This document shows, in pieces, positions 52,488 through 62,020 of a stretch of DNA of 64,000 bases. Both the position numbers and the translations under genes were made by a program. The stretch's first letter is position 1; every line of letters begins with the position of its first letter. The notes below the pieces were generated by a model that did not search any database, was not told the origin of the DNA, and saw only the letters and a list, made by a program, of their open reading frames with translations. The stretch comes from Acinetobacter sp. SFB (GTDB lineage: Bacteria; Pseudomonadota; Gammaproteobacteria; Pseudomonadales; Moraxellaceae), in contig NZ_LSZH01000001.1 in assembly GCF_001647545.1 (NCBI RefSeq), positions 506,778 to 570,777 of the forward strand, given 5' to 3'.

Positions 52488-53494
52488 GGAGTATTTAGCA
52501 CATCAACACACTCTTTAACCAGTGTTGGACCTGTATATATGAGGCCGCTATAGATTTGTACAAGGCTTGCACCTGCAGCTTGTTTAGCAACGGCCTGCTC
52601 ACCCGACAAAATACCGCCGACTCCAATTAATGGAATTTGACCTTTCAATGCTTTTGAAAATGCTGCAAGACAAGCGGTACTTTTTTCAAACACCGGTGCG
52701 CCCGACAAGCCACCCGCTTCATTACCGTGCTTGAGATTTTCCACGCCTTCACGTGACAAAGTCGTATTCGTCACAATCAAACCATCAATTTTAAACTGGA
52801 TCAATTGCTTTGCAATAAATTCGATATCTTCGACTGTTAAATCTGGCGCAACTTTAAGCACCAAAGGGACATAATGCTGATGTTCTTCGGCCAGTTCAAG
52901 CTGACGCTTTCTTAATGTTTCCAGCAATTCTGTCAGCGCATCACCGCTTTGCAAGCTGCGCAAATTTTTGGTATTCGGCGATGAAATATTGACCGTCACA
53001 TAAGAGGCGTAGTTATAAACTTTTTCCAGACAAATCAGATAATCATCGACTGCATTTTCAACAGGAGTATCGGCATTTTTACCAATATTAATCCCCAAAA
53101 TGCCTTTGAATTTTGCCGCTTTGACATTTTCAATCAGTTTGTCTACGCCATCATTATTAAAACCCATTCGGTTAATAATGGCTTTGGCTTCAGGTAAACG
53201 GAATAAACGTGGATGAGGATTACCCGCTTGTGGACGCGGGGTAATGGTTCCAATTTCAATAAAACCAAAGCCCAGTCCAGCCAGGGCATCAATATAAGCG
53301 CCATTTTTGTCTAAACCGGCCGCCAAACCTACCGGATTGGGAAATTGAATCCCCATACAAGTCACTGGTTTAGAGGCAATGCTTTGACGCATCATGCCCA
53401 TGCGATGAGCTGATTTCAATAACGATAGTGTCAGCTCATGTGCACGCTCTGGTGCTAAAGAAAACAACAAAGGGCGGGCAAGAGAATACAACAT
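52484..53494 (-). CDS. pyrD: Dihydroorotate dehydrogenase (quinone), class 2
   Basis: FMN enzyme oxidising dihydroorotate to orotate in pyrimidine synthesis, feeding electrons to quinone at the inner membrane. 336 residues including the N-terminal quinone-tunnel helices of class 2 enzymes. Blocks: [31 protein letters not shown], the active-site serine in [12 protein letters not shown], and the FMN phosphate site [11 protein letters not shown]. First gene of the pyrD-cvpA-purF cluster. Confidence 0.96.
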   Translation of the reverse strand: MLYSLARPLLFSLAPERAHELTLSLLKSAHRMGMMRQSIASKPVTCMGIQFPNPVGLAAGLDKNGAYIDALAGLGFGFIEIGTITPRPQAGNPHPRLFRLPEAKAIINRMGFNNDGVDKLIENVKAAKFKGILGINIGKNADTPVENAVDDYLICLEKVYNYASYVTVNISSPNTKNLRSLQSGDALTELLETLRKRQLELAEEHQHYVPLVLKVAPDLTVEDIEFIAKQLIQFKIDGLIVTNTTLSREGVENLKHGNEAGGLSGAPVFEKSTACLAAFSKALKGQIPLIGVGGILSGEQAVAKQAAGASLVQIYSGLIYTGPTLVKECVDVLNTP

Positions 53495-53584
53495 ATCTGT
53501 AAAAGTCTACTGCTTTTTAAGTCGCCATATTATAGGCATAGCCCATGGAAAACGCCATGCTTAGCGGATCTTTATTTTTACCTA

Positions 53585-54064
53585 TTATTGCACTGTCGCT
53601 GTTAATTTAATCTGACCTGCCTCGGAAATGAATTCTATTTTTTCAAGACTTAATCCCATTTGCGCGAGTTGGGTTAAAAAATTTGCCAAAATGGCATAAT
53701 TTTCATGGGCTGCCACAATTTGAATTTGTTCACCCGCTTGCTGTGATGCAACCGATAACCCTTGCTGCTGGGCAACACGTTGCACTTTATCTGCTGCAGT
53801 TAACTGCAAATCATCTGCTGGTTTCATGGTCACTGCATTACTTTGCATCCACACCATCATGTCTTTTAAATCATTAACTCGGTTTTGCTGCTTGTTTGCT
53901 GCTGCATGCATAAACCAAAGTGTCGAACCAATCGCTATAACCACAACAAAAATAGTGGTAAAAATTACCATGTAGCGTTCACGTACAGACAGCCGGTCTA
54001 AATAATCGGTAACTCTCTCGATGGATTGATCAATCGAGCTTTGCAGTTTTTCTGATGTATTCAT
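53585..54064 (-). CDS. gspM: Type II secretion system protein M
   Basis: 159-residue bitopic inner-membrane protein of the type II secretion assembly platform. Short cytoplasmic N-terminus (about 1-30), one transmembrane helix (YMVIFTTIFVVVIAIGSTLWFM) and a small periplasmic ferredoxin-like domain ending in LAQMGLSLEKIEFISEAGQIKLTATV. Partner of GspL, whose stop overlaps this start by 1 bp. No other gsp genes adjoin. Confidence 0.88.
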   Translation of the reverse strand: MNTSEKLQSSIDQSIERVTDYLDRLSVRERYMVIFTTIFVVVIAIGSTLWFMHAAANKQQNRVNDLKDMMVWMQSNAVTMKPADDLQLTAADKVQRVAQQQGLSVASQQAGEQIQIVAAHENYAILANFLTQLAQMGLSLEKIEFISEAGQIKLTATVQ

Positions 54065-55203
54065 TATTGTATTTTCACCAATCCAATTGCACCCGTGCCA
54101 TTCGGCTGAATATTGCCTAATTCAACTTTAAACCCTTGCTGATTCAGTTGTTGCGTTAAAGTTTGCAATGCCGTCGCAGAATTGGCTATCAGTTCCATAT
54201 TTAAAACTGAAGCATCGTAGTTGATACGCTTCGCCACAATTTGATTCTGCATTAAAACCGGCCCCACCCGACTGAGTAATTGCAAGGCTTGAGTATTGGC
54301 ACTTTTATTCAAACGCACATGACTTTCAAACTGGCTTTTTAAATTCTGCTCGGTGACACGGCTACTCTGTCCAAACCAGTATTTATATTGATCAATCGCT
54401 TGTAGCGCGGTCTGATCTGCCACTTTTCGATACTTATACCAGCGTGTTGCATCATAGCTAAACTGCACTATCAAAGCAGCGACCAACACGGCAGCACAGG
54501 CTTTCCAATACCCTGCAACACCAGTGCTGTTTTTCGCTTTCGGCAAGATATTAAAAGGATGAGCTTTGGCTTTTTTTAAGACGGGCAATACATAATGAAA
54601 AAATTCTGTCTGCTCATGCGTGACCATCGCTTCCAGGCTTTGCATTTGCTCAGCACTAAAATTGCTAATTTTATAACGTTGTCCTGGCGGCTGATAATCT
54701 AAAAATAAGGCTAAGTCATCAACCGAATTTCCCAGAAATTCATTTTCACGTGCTAGCAAGCGCCCAGATATATTAGCTATAACAGTTTGACCTGCTTCAG
54801 GAATAGGTAAAATCTGAAAATCAGGCAACAAGGAAATGACTTTAACCGGAATCAAGCTTAAAGCATGATTTAGCATTTCTACTGTGCTATTGGCTACACC
54901 CAAAATGAACAACTGATCTGGATTTTGAAAATGATGTAAAACTTTCATTGCATCAATGGGTAAAACCACAAACTCTTCTAAAAGATACTTGACCCCATCC
55001 CCACCCAATTTTTTATATTGTGATTTGGCTAAAGTCTGTTGCAGCATTTGCGTATCACGGCTTGGAAAAAACACGATGGCCTCTTCCCCATGATAAGCTT
55101 GAGTTTCTTGAATCAAATGTTCAAGACTAGAGACTGTATACCAGTTCTCTCCAGTCGACCATTGCCAAACCCCATTGGCTTCAGGCATCCATAAATACAA
55201 CAT
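54064..55203 (-). CDS. gspL: Type II secretion system protein L
   Basis: 379-residue bitopic protein linking the GspE ATPase to the periplasmic side of the type II secretion system. Cytoplasmic actin-like domain (about 1-220), transmembrane helix (YWKACAAVLVAALIVQFSY, about 230-250) and periplasmic ferredoxin-like domain at the C-terminus (LNMELIANSATALQTLTQQLNQ). Located 31 bp after sixA. The gspLM pair stands apart from other gsp genes, as known for Acinetobacter. Confidence 0.88.
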   Translation of the reverse strand: MLYLWMPEANGVWQWSTGENWYTVSSLEHLIQETQAYHGEEAIVFFPSRDTQMLQQTLAKSQYKKLGGDGVKYLLEEFVVLPIDAMKVLHHFQNPDQLFILGVANSTVEMLNHALSLIPVKVISLLPDFQILPIPEAGQTVIANISGRLLARENEFLGNSVDDLALFLDYQPPGQRYKISNFSAEQMQSLEAMVTHEQTEFFHYVLPVLKKAKAHPFNILPKAKNSTGVAGYWKACAAVLVAALIVQFSYDATRWYKYRKVADQTALQAIDQYKYWFGQSSRVTEQNLKSQFESHVRLNKSANTQALQLLSRVGPVLMQNQIVAKRINYDASVLNMELIANSATALQTLTQQLNQQGFKVELGNIQPNGTGAIGLVKIQ

Positions 55204-55233
55204 TAATGTTTTTCTGCCGTTTTAATTAATATT

Positions 55234-55689
55234 TTATGTGTTTGGAATAAAGCTTTTTAATTGTGTTGATAAGCCAGCCGCAATCACTGCTTGTTCATAT
55301 ATCCGCGCCTCAGCCAGAGCATAAGGATTGAACGGCTCGGATGTCAATAATGAGGAAATATGCGCCACCACATTCATATGACACACCACCACAATTGATT
55401 CATAAGGTAACTGGGACAACCATTCAACTGCAGATTTTGCATCATCTTCAGGTTTAATCTTATTACATACCAGTACAGGCACATCATTAAAATAATGTTG
55501 CAGATGGGCTAAAGTTTCTTGAGCACGTAATAAAGGACTCACCACAAATACATCGGGTTTAATCATGTCCTTTAAATATTCTGCAGTTTGTTGTGCCTGC
55601 TTACGCCCTCGCTTGGTTAATGGGCGTTTGTCATCATTTCCATTGACCGCAGCAGAAGCTTCACCATGACGGACTAAAGTGAGTTGCAT
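55234..55689 (-). CDS. sixA: Phosphohistidine phosphatase SixA
   Basis: 151-residue histidine phosphatase. The active-site RHGEA motif holds the nucleophile histidine 8; LTKRGRKQAQQTAEYL and the second histidine in VVVCHMNVVAHISSLL complete the site. SixA dephosphorylates histidine-phosphotransfer proteins such as ArcB and PTS components in other bacteria. Between gpsA and gspL on one strand. AAGGAAA precedes the ATG. Confidence 0.88.
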   Translation of the reverse strand: MQLTLVRHGEASAAVNGNDDKRPLTKRGRKQAQQTAEYLKDMIKPDVFVVSPLLRAQETLAHLQHYFNDVPVLVCNKIKPEDDAKSAVEWLSQLPYESIVVVCHMNVVAHISSLLTSEPFNPYALAEARIYEQAVIAAGLSTQLKSFIPNT

Positions 55690-55766
55690 AAAATTTCCTT
55701 ATTTTCAATCTGCAGCAATTATAACCCAGCTTTATGACAGCGCTTATTCATTCAAATATTTTAAAA

Positions 55767-56840
55767 TTATACTTCATGATGGGGCAAAACGAATTCCACA
55801 TCACTGCGATGTCCATTTTTCATCAATGAAAGTGCAATGCTTAAAGGCGGTGCGCCTTCAAAAATCACATCATATAAAGCACTGGTAATGGGCATGTAAA
55901 CATCCAGTTCTTCTGAACGGCTGCGTACCTGAACAATAGTGTTAATCCCTTCTGCCGTTTGACCCAATTCTTTGATTGCCTGATCCAAGCTCTTACCAGA
56001 ACCCAATGCAAACCCGACTTGGTAGTTTCGACTGAGTGGACTACTGCAGGTTGCAAATAAATCGCCCACGCCAGACAAACCTAGAAAAGTCAGCGGATTT
56101 GCACCCAGTTTCACTGCAAAACGGCTCATTTCTGCCAATGCACGGGTCAAAATCATACTCTTGGTATTTTCACCTACTTTATAAGCGGCTGCCATCCCCA
56201 TTGCGACGGCATAAATATTTTTTAATGCCCCGCCAAGTTCTACTCCATGCACATCGTCACTGGCAAAGACACGGAATAAAGCACTATGTAAGGCTTGCTG
56301 TACTGCATAACGCACCAGTTCAGACTCACTGGCGATCACTGTCCCTGCGGGCTGTCCTGCCATAATCTCTTTGGCCAGGTTCGGCCCAGAAAGCACCCCA
56401 TAAGGCACTTCAGGCAATTCTTCACGAATAATATCGCTCATAAAACTAAAGGTTTTAGCTTCAATACCTTTGGTTAAAGAGATAACTGCCTGTGAAGTAA
56501 TAAAGGGCTTAATTTGTTTGAGCACATCACGAAAAGAATGGCTGGGAATCGCCACTAAAATAATGTCACGATTACAAATAGCCGTTTCTAAATCAGATAC
56601 CGCTTTCAAACCGGGTTCCAAAGTAAAATCGGGTAAATATCGTTTATTGATATGGGTTTGATTAAGTTCTGCTGCAGCAACTTCATCACGAATCCAGATC
56701 ATGGTCTCGCAACCATTACGTACTGCAGTATTCGCCATTGCAGTACCAAAGCTTCCCCCACCTAACACTGTGACGCGTAACGCCGTTTTTTGATTTAAGC
56801 ATACAGGTTCAACTAGATCTGAAAATTTCAACTCTGACAT
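55767..56840 (-). CDS. gpsA: Glycerol-3-phosphate dehydrogenase [NAD(P)+]
   Basis: Makes sn-glycerol 3-phosphate from dihydroxyacetone phosphate for phospholipid synthesis. 357 residues. NAD-binding VLGGGSFGTAMANTAV near residue 25, catalytic lysine in ISLTKGIEA and LGGALKNIYAVAMGMAAA, SGVGDLFATC signature near 260. Upstream of sixA with a 77-bp gap; probably the head of a gpsA-sixA-gspL-gspM unit. No secB or grx neighbour as in E. coli. Confidence 0.96.
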   Translation of the reverse strand: MSELKFSDLVEPVCLNQKTALRVTVLGGGSFGTAMANTAVRNGCETMIWIRDEVAAAELNQTHINKRYLPDFTLEPGLKAVSDLETAICNRDIILVAIPSHSFRDVLKQIKPFITSQAVISLTKGIEAKTFSFMSDIIREELPEVPYGVLSGPNLAKEIMAGQPAGTVIASESELVRYAVQQALHSALFRVFASDDVHGVELGGALKNIYAVAMGMAAAYKVGENTKSMILTRALAEMSRFAVKLGANPLTFLGLSGVGDLFATCSSPLSRNYQVGFALGSGKSLDQAIKELGQTAEGINTIVQVRSRSEELDVYMPITSALYDVIFEGAPPLSIALSLMKNGHRSDVEFVLPHHEV

Positions 56841-56888
56841 TCTTTTTATATCTCGACTCAGTATTTAATGACTCAGTATTTTATAAAG

Positions 56889-57464
56889 TTATTTATTCCA
56901 ATAACTCACATAATTTTGTGTATTTATTTCTGCACGTGCAGGAATTACTTTTGCTGCCGTTCCAATATAAATAATTCCAGAAATTAAATCATCTTCTGCA
57001 AGCCTTAAAGCCTGTTTAAATAAATTCGATTCAATCACGGCACCACTGCGCCACATACTTGAAAAACCCTGAACTTGTAATGACAACAAGAAATTTTGTA
57101 TTGCTGCCCCGGTACTTAAGGTTTGTTCAAAATTGGGAACTTTTGGATGAGGCTGAAACTGTGTTAAGGCCAGCACCAAAAGTGGCGCACGAAATGGATG
57201 GTTTTTGACACGTTCCAACTGAACCGGATCAGTTTCGCCTAAATCTGCCAAAGCTTTAGACAGCAACTCACCAAAAACTTCACGTTGATCACCAGGAATA
57301 ACCACAAAGCGGGTTGGCTTTAAACGGTGATGATCCGGTGCAGTCAGTGCCGCTTGAAAAGCTTTTTCCAACTGTTCTGCATTCGGTGCAGGCTCGACTA
57401 AATGGCCAATCGACTGACGTTGATGAATATTCAAATGAACCATATCTACCGCTGAATCAGTCAT
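56889..57464 (-). CDS. Nitroreductase family protein (YdjA-like)
   Basis: 191-residue FMN oxidoreductase of the small nitroreductase family similar to E. coli YdjA. FMN contacts are expected at HQRQSIG (about 14-20), the PDHHRLKPTRFVVI segment (about 38-52) and SGIIYIGTAAKVIPAR near the C-terminus. SMWRSG is the family motif around residue 135. 48 bp upstream of gpsA on the same strand, possibly co-transcribed. Natural substrate unknown. Confidence 0.85.
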   Translation of the reverse strand: MTDSAVDMVHLNIHQRQSIGHLVEPAPNAEQLEKAFQAALTAPDHHRLKPTRFVVIPGDQREVFGELLSKALADLGETDPVQLERVKNHPFRAPLLVLALTQFQPHPKVPNFEQTLSTGAAIQNFLLSLQVQGFSSMWRSGAVIESNLFKQALRLAEDDLISGIIYIGTAAKVIPARAEINTQNYVSYWNK

Positions 57465-57688
57465 TAACTTTCATATCTGTGTACTAAAATATTTAATCAA
57501 GATTAGCATATTCTTATTCAGATACTCTAGAGCAATTAGCCAATACCCTTCCCTCATTCTATCCTTGTCTATTTAGCAGTCACACAGGCACCATATAAAA
57601 CTGCATATTTTATACAAGTCTTTCAAAATGCATCTAAAAAGTTATGCTCAAATACTTTTATTCTTTTAAAACAAATCAGGGGAAAAAG

Positions 57689-58069
57689 ATGAATAAAGTT
57701 TTTGCGCTCTCTTCCACAGTAGCGATTGCTCTTGCCTTAACCGCATGTGCATCTAATCCGACTACATCATTAGCTATTCAAAAACAAAATAACCAATATG
57801 AAGTGACCGGTGTAGGTAAGAGTAATCTCATTTCTAAAAATAATGCGATTACGGCTGCCAACAATGCTTGCGGCAAAAAAGCCACTCCAGTCGTGATGGA
57901 TGAAAAAACTGAATACAATGGAGCATTGAAAGGCGTTGTTGATGATAAAACAGGACAAATGATTCAAGCTGCAACCAGTGTTCTGGGTACTTTAGCAGGA
58001 AAAAGTGCCAGTCTAGCTCGTGATGACGACTACCAAACAGTTCTAACATTTACTTGCCGAGCAAACTAG
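57689..58069 (+). CDS. Putative lipoprotein
   Basis: 126-residue lipoprotein, unrecognised. Signal MNKVFALSSTVAIALALTAC with lipobox LTAC at the end. The mature part contains SKNNAITAANNACGKKATPVVMDEKTEYNG and two further cysteines that may form a disulfide, a pattern common in small exported adhesin-like or YecR-like lipoproteins. AGGGGAAAA precedes ATG 57689, which is chosen over the upstream in-frame 57644. Confidence 0.78.
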   Translation: MNKVFALSSTVAIALALTACASNPTTSLAIQKQNNQYEVTGVGKSNLISKNNAITAANNACGKKATPVVMDEKTEYNGALKGVVDDKTGQMIQAATSVLGTLAGKSASLARDDDYQTVLTFTCRAN

Positions 58070-58135
58070 ATCCTTAGAAAACCATTCTATTTCATCATAT
58101 CCAGCAGATAATGATATTTTGAGTGACACAATAAA

Positions 58136-58161
58136 AAGCCGCTTTAAATAAGCGGCTTTTT
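58136..58161. terminator. Bidirectional terminator between lipoprotein and rhlB
   Basis: AAGCCGCTT (58136-58144) pairs with AAGCGGCTT (58150-58158), with A and T runs at both ends. Confidence 0.92.
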
Positions 58162-58186
58162 ATTTAACATTTTATTTAATAGCAAA

Positions 58187-59338
58187 TTAACAATAACCTT
58201 CCATACGGGTTAAAGGTAGTTTTTGACCAATGGCTTTTTCAATTTCTGGAAGGTAGAACGCATCATCTTCAGACAAGAAACTAATACTGACACCTTGTGC
58301 ACCCGCACGACCGGTACGACCAATACGATGAACATAATCATCTGATTGTTCAGGCAAAGTAAAGTTTATAACATGTGAAACACCATCTACATGAATACCA
58401 CGACCCGCAACATCGGTTGCAATCATAATATTATGTTGGCCATTTTTAAACTGATCGAGCATTTTGGTACGCTTGTCTTGTGCAATTTCACCTGACAACA
58501 TCACAACCTTATAACCATCTCTTTTTAAATGATCATACAGTTTACGCACCTGGTCACGACGATTGGCAAAAATCATCACTTTTTCAATCGGTTCATCGCG
58601 TAAAATTTCTTGCAACAATTTATATTTATCTGTTTTTGCAACCATGTAAACGCGTTGCTCAACATCTGCATTGGTTTTCTTTTCTGGCTCAATCTCAACA
58701 GTCACTGGTTCAAACAACCATTGTTGTGCCAAATTTAAAACATCATAGCTAAAGGTTGCAGAGAACATAAGCGTTTGACGTTGTTCTTTACGCGGTGAAT
58801 AACGCACAATTCGTTTTACAGATGGAATGAACCCCATATCCAGTAAACGGTCTGCCTCATCAATCACTAAAAATTCGATTTGATCCAGCCAAACTTCTTT
58901 TTGTTCAACAAAGTCAATTAAACGACCTGGTGTTGCCACAATAATATCGACAAACTGTTTATCGAGTTGTGCTTTTTGCTTATCAAAATCAACACCACCC
59001 AACAAGGTAACCACATGCAAATCGGTAAATTTGGTTAAATCTTTGGCATCACTTTCAATTTGTAAAGCTAACTCACGGGTTGGAGCAAGAATGAGCGCGC
59101 GTGTTTCACCACGAAAACGTTGTTCTTTAATCGGATTATTTAACAAGTCATTAATCACACTAACCAGGAAAGCGGCTGTCTTCCCCGTTCCTGTCTGTGC
59201 ACGACCAATGGCATCATGTCCAGCCAAAGTAAATTTTAAAACCTTTTCCTGAATCGGTGTCATTTCTGTGAAACCTAAAGCATCAATCGCTTGTTTAAGT
59301 TTCGGATGTAAATTTAAGGTTTCAAAACCAGATGACAT
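58187..59338 (-). CDS. rhlB: DEAD-box ATP-dependent RNA helicase RhlB
   Basis: 383-residue DEAD-box helicase. Q motif FTEMTPIQ, Walker A AQTGTGKT (47-54), PTRELALQ, DEAD (VIDEADRLLD), SAT motif (MFSATF), and the second domain with IATDVAGRGIHV and HRIGRTGRAG. Best match is RhlB of the RNA degradosome by size and motif spacing, although RhlE-like enzymes are similar. It ends shortly after the core, lacking the Arg-rich tail of E. coli RhlB. Confidence 0.88.
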   Translation of the reverse strand: MSSGFETLNLHPKLKQAIDALGFTEMTPIQEKVLKFTLAGHDAIGRAQTGTGKTAAFLVSVINDLLNNPIKEQRFRGETRALILAPTRELALQIESDAKDLTKFTDLHVVTLLGGVDFDKQKAQLDKQFVDIIVATPGRLIDFVEQKEVWLDQIEFLVIDEADRLLDMGFIPSVKRIVRYSPRKEQRQTLMFSATFSYDVLNLAQQWLFEPVTVEIEPEKKTNADVEQRVYMVAKTDKYKLLQEILRDEPIEKVMIFANRRDQVRKLYDHLKRDGYKVVMLSGEIAQDKRTKMLDQFKNGQHNIMIATDVAGRGIHVDGVSHVINFTLPEQSDDYVHRIGRTGRAGAQGVSISFLSEDDAFYLPEIEKAIGQKLPLTRMEGYC

Positions 59339-59391
59339 ATAAATGTGCTCTAACTTAATAATCAGGAAAATTATAGCCTATTATAAACAAA

Positions 59392-59417
59392 AACGCCCCA
59401 AATTACATTGGGGCGTT
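59392..59417 (-). terminator. Terminator of the cold-shock gene
   Basis: AACGCCCCA (59392-59400) pairs with TGGGGCGTT (59409-59417), then a T-rich minus-strand stretch. Confidence 0.9.
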
Positions 59418-59436
59418 CTCATGAATAATCAGGCGA

Positions 59437-59649
59437 TTAGTCTAAAGGTTGTACTTCTTCAGCTTGGAAGCCTTTTTGACCTTTAACTACGCTGAATTCA
59501 ACACGCTGGCCATCACGAAGTGAACGGTGACCGTCACCTTGGATAGCGCGGAAATGAACAAATACGTCATCGCCGCCGTTACGTTGAATAAAGCCGAAGC
59601 CTTTAGTGTCGTTGAACCATTTAACTACGCCTTGTTCACGAGCTGTCAT
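59437..59649 (-). CDS. Cold-shock protein (CspA family)
   Basis: 70-residue OB-fold single-stranded RNA/DNA chaperone. RNP1 KGFGFIQ and RNP2 VFVHFRAI are intact. GAGGATT lies before the ATG. The region upstream is long and AT-rich, as expected for a structured cold-responsive 5' leader. Which of several csp paralogues it corresponds to cannot be told. Confidence 0.95.
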   Translation of the reverse strand: MTAREQGVVKWFNDTKGFGFIQRNGGDDVFVHFRAIQGDGHRSLRDGQRVEFSVVKGQKGFQAEEVQPLD

Positions 59650-60029
59650 AAGTTAATCCTCATTGTATTTAATAGAAGGACCACCCGGTGTTGCAAACAG
59701 CAGAGTAAACAAGGTTTAAAAATATTTATTATTTCTAAGCTTGTAATCATTCTGTATTACTATTAACAAAATCCCGGTTACATCCATTACTGCATTCAAT
59801 TTTAAGACAAATTTAAGTGTGTCATTAATTTGAATACGCAACGAGCTTATCATGGGTTTATAACAATTCATACTGTTTTTTTTGAATAATTTTCCGTTTG
59901 ATCGAGTTTTATTTTACTAATTATTTCCGTATTTATATAAGTAGTTTTTCTGTTGAAATTATATAATTTCGTTTAGCTTTGGCATCAAATTTGCTAACAT
60001 TTAAAAAATTTTTTCAGAAATTTCATGAG
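59650..60029. other. Intergenic region between csp and the TusA-like gene
   Basis: 380 bp, AT-rich. It must contain the csp promoter and leader (minus strand) and a promoter for the TusA-like gene; a TATAAT at 59962-59967 lacks a clear -35. No other feature recognised. Confidence 0.5.
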
Positions 60030-60263
60030 ATGAATGAGCGAGCCAGCACAGCGATTATCATAGATGCGATGGGTAAACCTTGCCCCATGCCATTATTGAT
60101 GCTTAAGCGAGCGATCAAGAATAAAACAGAGTATCTGTTTTTATTGAAATCTTCAGATCCGCACAGTCAGCAAGATGTACTGCGTTATTGCCAAATACAT
60201 CAATTGAAGTGCAATATGACAAAAATAACTGATTTTGAATATCACTACTTAATTGAATCTTAA
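60030..60263 (+). CDS. TusA-like sulfurtransferase family protein
   Basis: 77-residue protein of the TusA/YedF family. The CPMP motif (GKPCPMPLLMLKRA) holds the conserved cysteine that can carry a persulfide sulfur. A beta strand and SSDPHSQQDVLRYCQIH helix follow. The frame opens at a TTG (59979); ATG 60030 gives the normal family length. It lies upstream of rpoH, 139 bp apart. Donor and acceptor of sulfur unknown; YeeE-type transporters often pair with such proteins elsewhere. Confidence 0.78.
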   Translation: MNERASTAIIIDAMGKPCPMPLLMLKRAIKNKTEYLFLLKSSDPHSQQDVLRYCQIHQLKCNMTKITDFEYHYLIES

Positions 60264-60402
60264 TTATTTTCATTTAAACTAGAGCTTTTCAAATTTGCAT
60301 AAAAAATTACATTTCTCTACCCAATATCCCTTAATTCAGAAAAATATTGGATTAAGATAAAATTTAAGTTGGTTATGCCACCCAATCCTTTAAGGAGAAC
60401 AC

Positions 60403-61272
60403 ATGAGTGACAGCAGCAAGCAATTGATGCCCCTGTCATTATCGGCGCCAGGGGTAAATCTCGGTGCTTATATCAGTACTGTCAATCAGATTCCTATTTT
60501 AACGGCTGAACAGGAAAAAGAGTTGGCCGAACGCTATTATTACGACCAAGATTTAGATGCCGCAAAAATGCTGGTCATGTCGCATTTGCGTTTTGTCGTC
60601 CATATTGCTCGTAGTTATGCTGGCTATGGTCTACCACAAGGTGACCTGATTCAAGAAGGCAACTTAGGTCTAATGAAAGCGGTTAAACGTTTTGACCCGA
60701 CTATGGGTGTACGTTTGGTCTCTTTTGCCGTGCACTGGATTAAAGCTGAAATTCATGAATATGTGATTCGTAACTGGCGTATTGTTAAAATTGCGACCAC
60801 TAAAGCACAACGTAAACTGTTCTTTAACTTACGTAGCTTAAAAAAATCGACTAAGAAGCTGACCCTTGAGGAAGCAAGATCGATTGCCCATGACTTGAAT
60901 GTAACAGCTGAACAAGTCCTGGAAATGGAAGGTCGTTTAACAGCCTACGATGCAGCATTTGAAGCTCAGGGTGATGACGATGATGAAGGTTCCACTCATG
61001 TCGCACCGGCTTTATATTTAGAAGATAATCGTTACGATCCAGCACGTTTAGCTGAAGAAGAAGATTACGAGCAACAAAGTACATCTGCTCTGCATAGTGC
61101 AATGGATCTGCTTGACGATCGTTCGCGGAACATTTTGCAACGTCGCTGGCTAGATGATGAAAAATCAACACTGCATGAATTGGCGGCTGAATATAATGTC
61201 TCTGCGGAGCGTATTCGCCAGTTAGAAAAAAATGCCATGGAAAAAATTAAAGTCGCCATGTCTTCTAATTAA
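60403..61272 (+). CDS. rpoH: RNA polymerase sigma factor RpoH (sigma-32)
   Basis: Heat-shock sigma factor. 289 residues. Region 2 [20 protein letters not shown] and [18 protein letters not shown], the diagnostic RpoH box QRKLFFNLR, and region 4 [27 protein letters not shown] are all present. AAGGAG lies 8 nt before the ATG. In E. coli rpoH translation is thermally controlled by mRNA structure; the 5' part here was not assessed for that. Strong terminator downstream. Typical neighbours ftsX/ftsE are not in this window. Confidence 0.97.
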   Translation: MSDSSKQLMPLSLSAPGVNLGAYISTVNQIPILTAEQEKELAERYYYDQDLDAAKMLVMSHLRFVVHIARSYAGYGLPQGDLIQEGNLGLMKAVKRFDPTMGVRLVSFAVHWIKAEIHEYVIRNWRIVKIATTKAQRKLFFNLRSLKKSTKKLTLEEARSIAHDLNVTAEQVLEMEGRLTAYDAAFEAQGDDDDEGSTHVAPALYLEDNRYDPARLAEEEDYEQQSTSALHSAMDLLDDRSRNILQRRWLDDEKSTLHELAAEYNVSAERIRQLEKNAMEKIKVAMSSN

Positions 61273-61303
61273 GCTATTGGACTTATTTTATTCGTTTTTA
61301 AAG

Positions 61304-61326
61304 AAAGGGCTGCGTGCCCTTTTTTT
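61304..61326 (+). terminator. Terminator of rpoH
   Basis: AAAGGGC (61304-61310) pairs with GCCCTTT (61316-61322), followed by T's to 61326. Confidence 0.92.
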
Positions 61327-61420
61327 CATCCTTAAACATTTGTATTGTCGCATTTGGCCTTTTGTGTAAACACTAAAATATGCTAAGTTAGGCGCAAATT
61401 TACTCAGGTGATCATTGCTT

Positions 61421-61786
61421 ATGTGGATTGCAATTTCAGCCCTTAACTTGGCATTTGCTGTCATGCTGGGTGCATTTGGCGCGCATGGCTTAAAAGCACA
61501 TGCGAGCGAAGTCCAATTGACTTGGTGGCATACCGCAACTGATTATTTTTTCTATCATGCCCTGGGGCTGTTAGCACTTGCCATTCTCAGTAAAGTTATT
61601 CCTCAATTGCCTGTTAAAGCCAGTTTCATCCTGATTCAAGTCGGTATTTTATTTTTCTGTGGCTCACTGTACCTAATGGCCCTAGGTTTACCCCGGGGAT
61701 TAGGTGCGATTACACCTTTTGGTGGTGCTTTAATGATTGTAGGCTGGCTGGTACTGGCGTGGAATGCATTGAAGTACGCAAGATAA
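61421..61786 (+). CDS. DUF423 family membrane protein (YgdD-like)
   Basis: 121-residue small inner-membrane protein with four hydrophobic helices. Family pattern: MLGAFGAHGLKAH near residue 15, TATDYFFYHALGLLALAI-type second helix, GSLYLMALGLPRGLGAITPFGGALMI near the end. Function unknown. ATG 61421 preferred over a TTG two codons earlier. thiS follows after 24 bp, suggesting one transcript. Confidence 0.88.
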   Translation: MWIAISALNLAFAVMLGAFGAHGLKAHASEVQLTWWHTATDYFFYHALGLLALAILSKVIPQLPVKASFILIQVGILFFCGSLYLMALGLPRGLGAITPFGGALMIVGWLVLAWNALKYAR

Positions 61787-61810
61787 GGTAAGGGAATAGG
61801 GAAAATCACT

Positions 61811-62008
61811 ATGCATATTTATTTAAATGGCGAATCAAAAAATACCTTATGTACTAATTTATTAGAATTGGTTCAAGAATTAGCCTTGGAAGGCAAACGC
61901 TTTGCTGTAGAACAGAATGAAATGATCATTTCCAAAAACAAATTGGCACAAACCCCCATTTGCGCTGAAGATCATATCGAAATTATTCATGCCGTCGGTG
62001 GCGGCTAA
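61811..62008 (+). CDS. thiS: Sulfur carrier protein ThiS
   Basis: 65-residue ubiquitin-like sulfur carrier for the thiazole moiety of thiamine. The essential C-terminal Gly-Gly is present (HAVGGG at the end), where the thiocarboxylate forms. MHIYLNGES start and EIIHAVGG tail are typical. Directly upstream of thiG with a 12-bp gap. Confidence 0.93.
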   Translation: MHIYLNGESKNTLCTNLLELVQELALEGKRFAVEQNEMIISKNKLAQTPICAEDHIEIIHAVGGG

Positions 62009-62020
62009 TTCGGAGCTCCC

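Noticed and set aside
52126..52518. A 130-codon plus-strand open frame opposite cvpA
   Set aside because: Antisense to a conserved membrane protein gene and without recognisable features.
53585..55203. A complete type II secretion operon
   Set aside because: Only gspL and gspM are present; neighbouring genes are unrelated.
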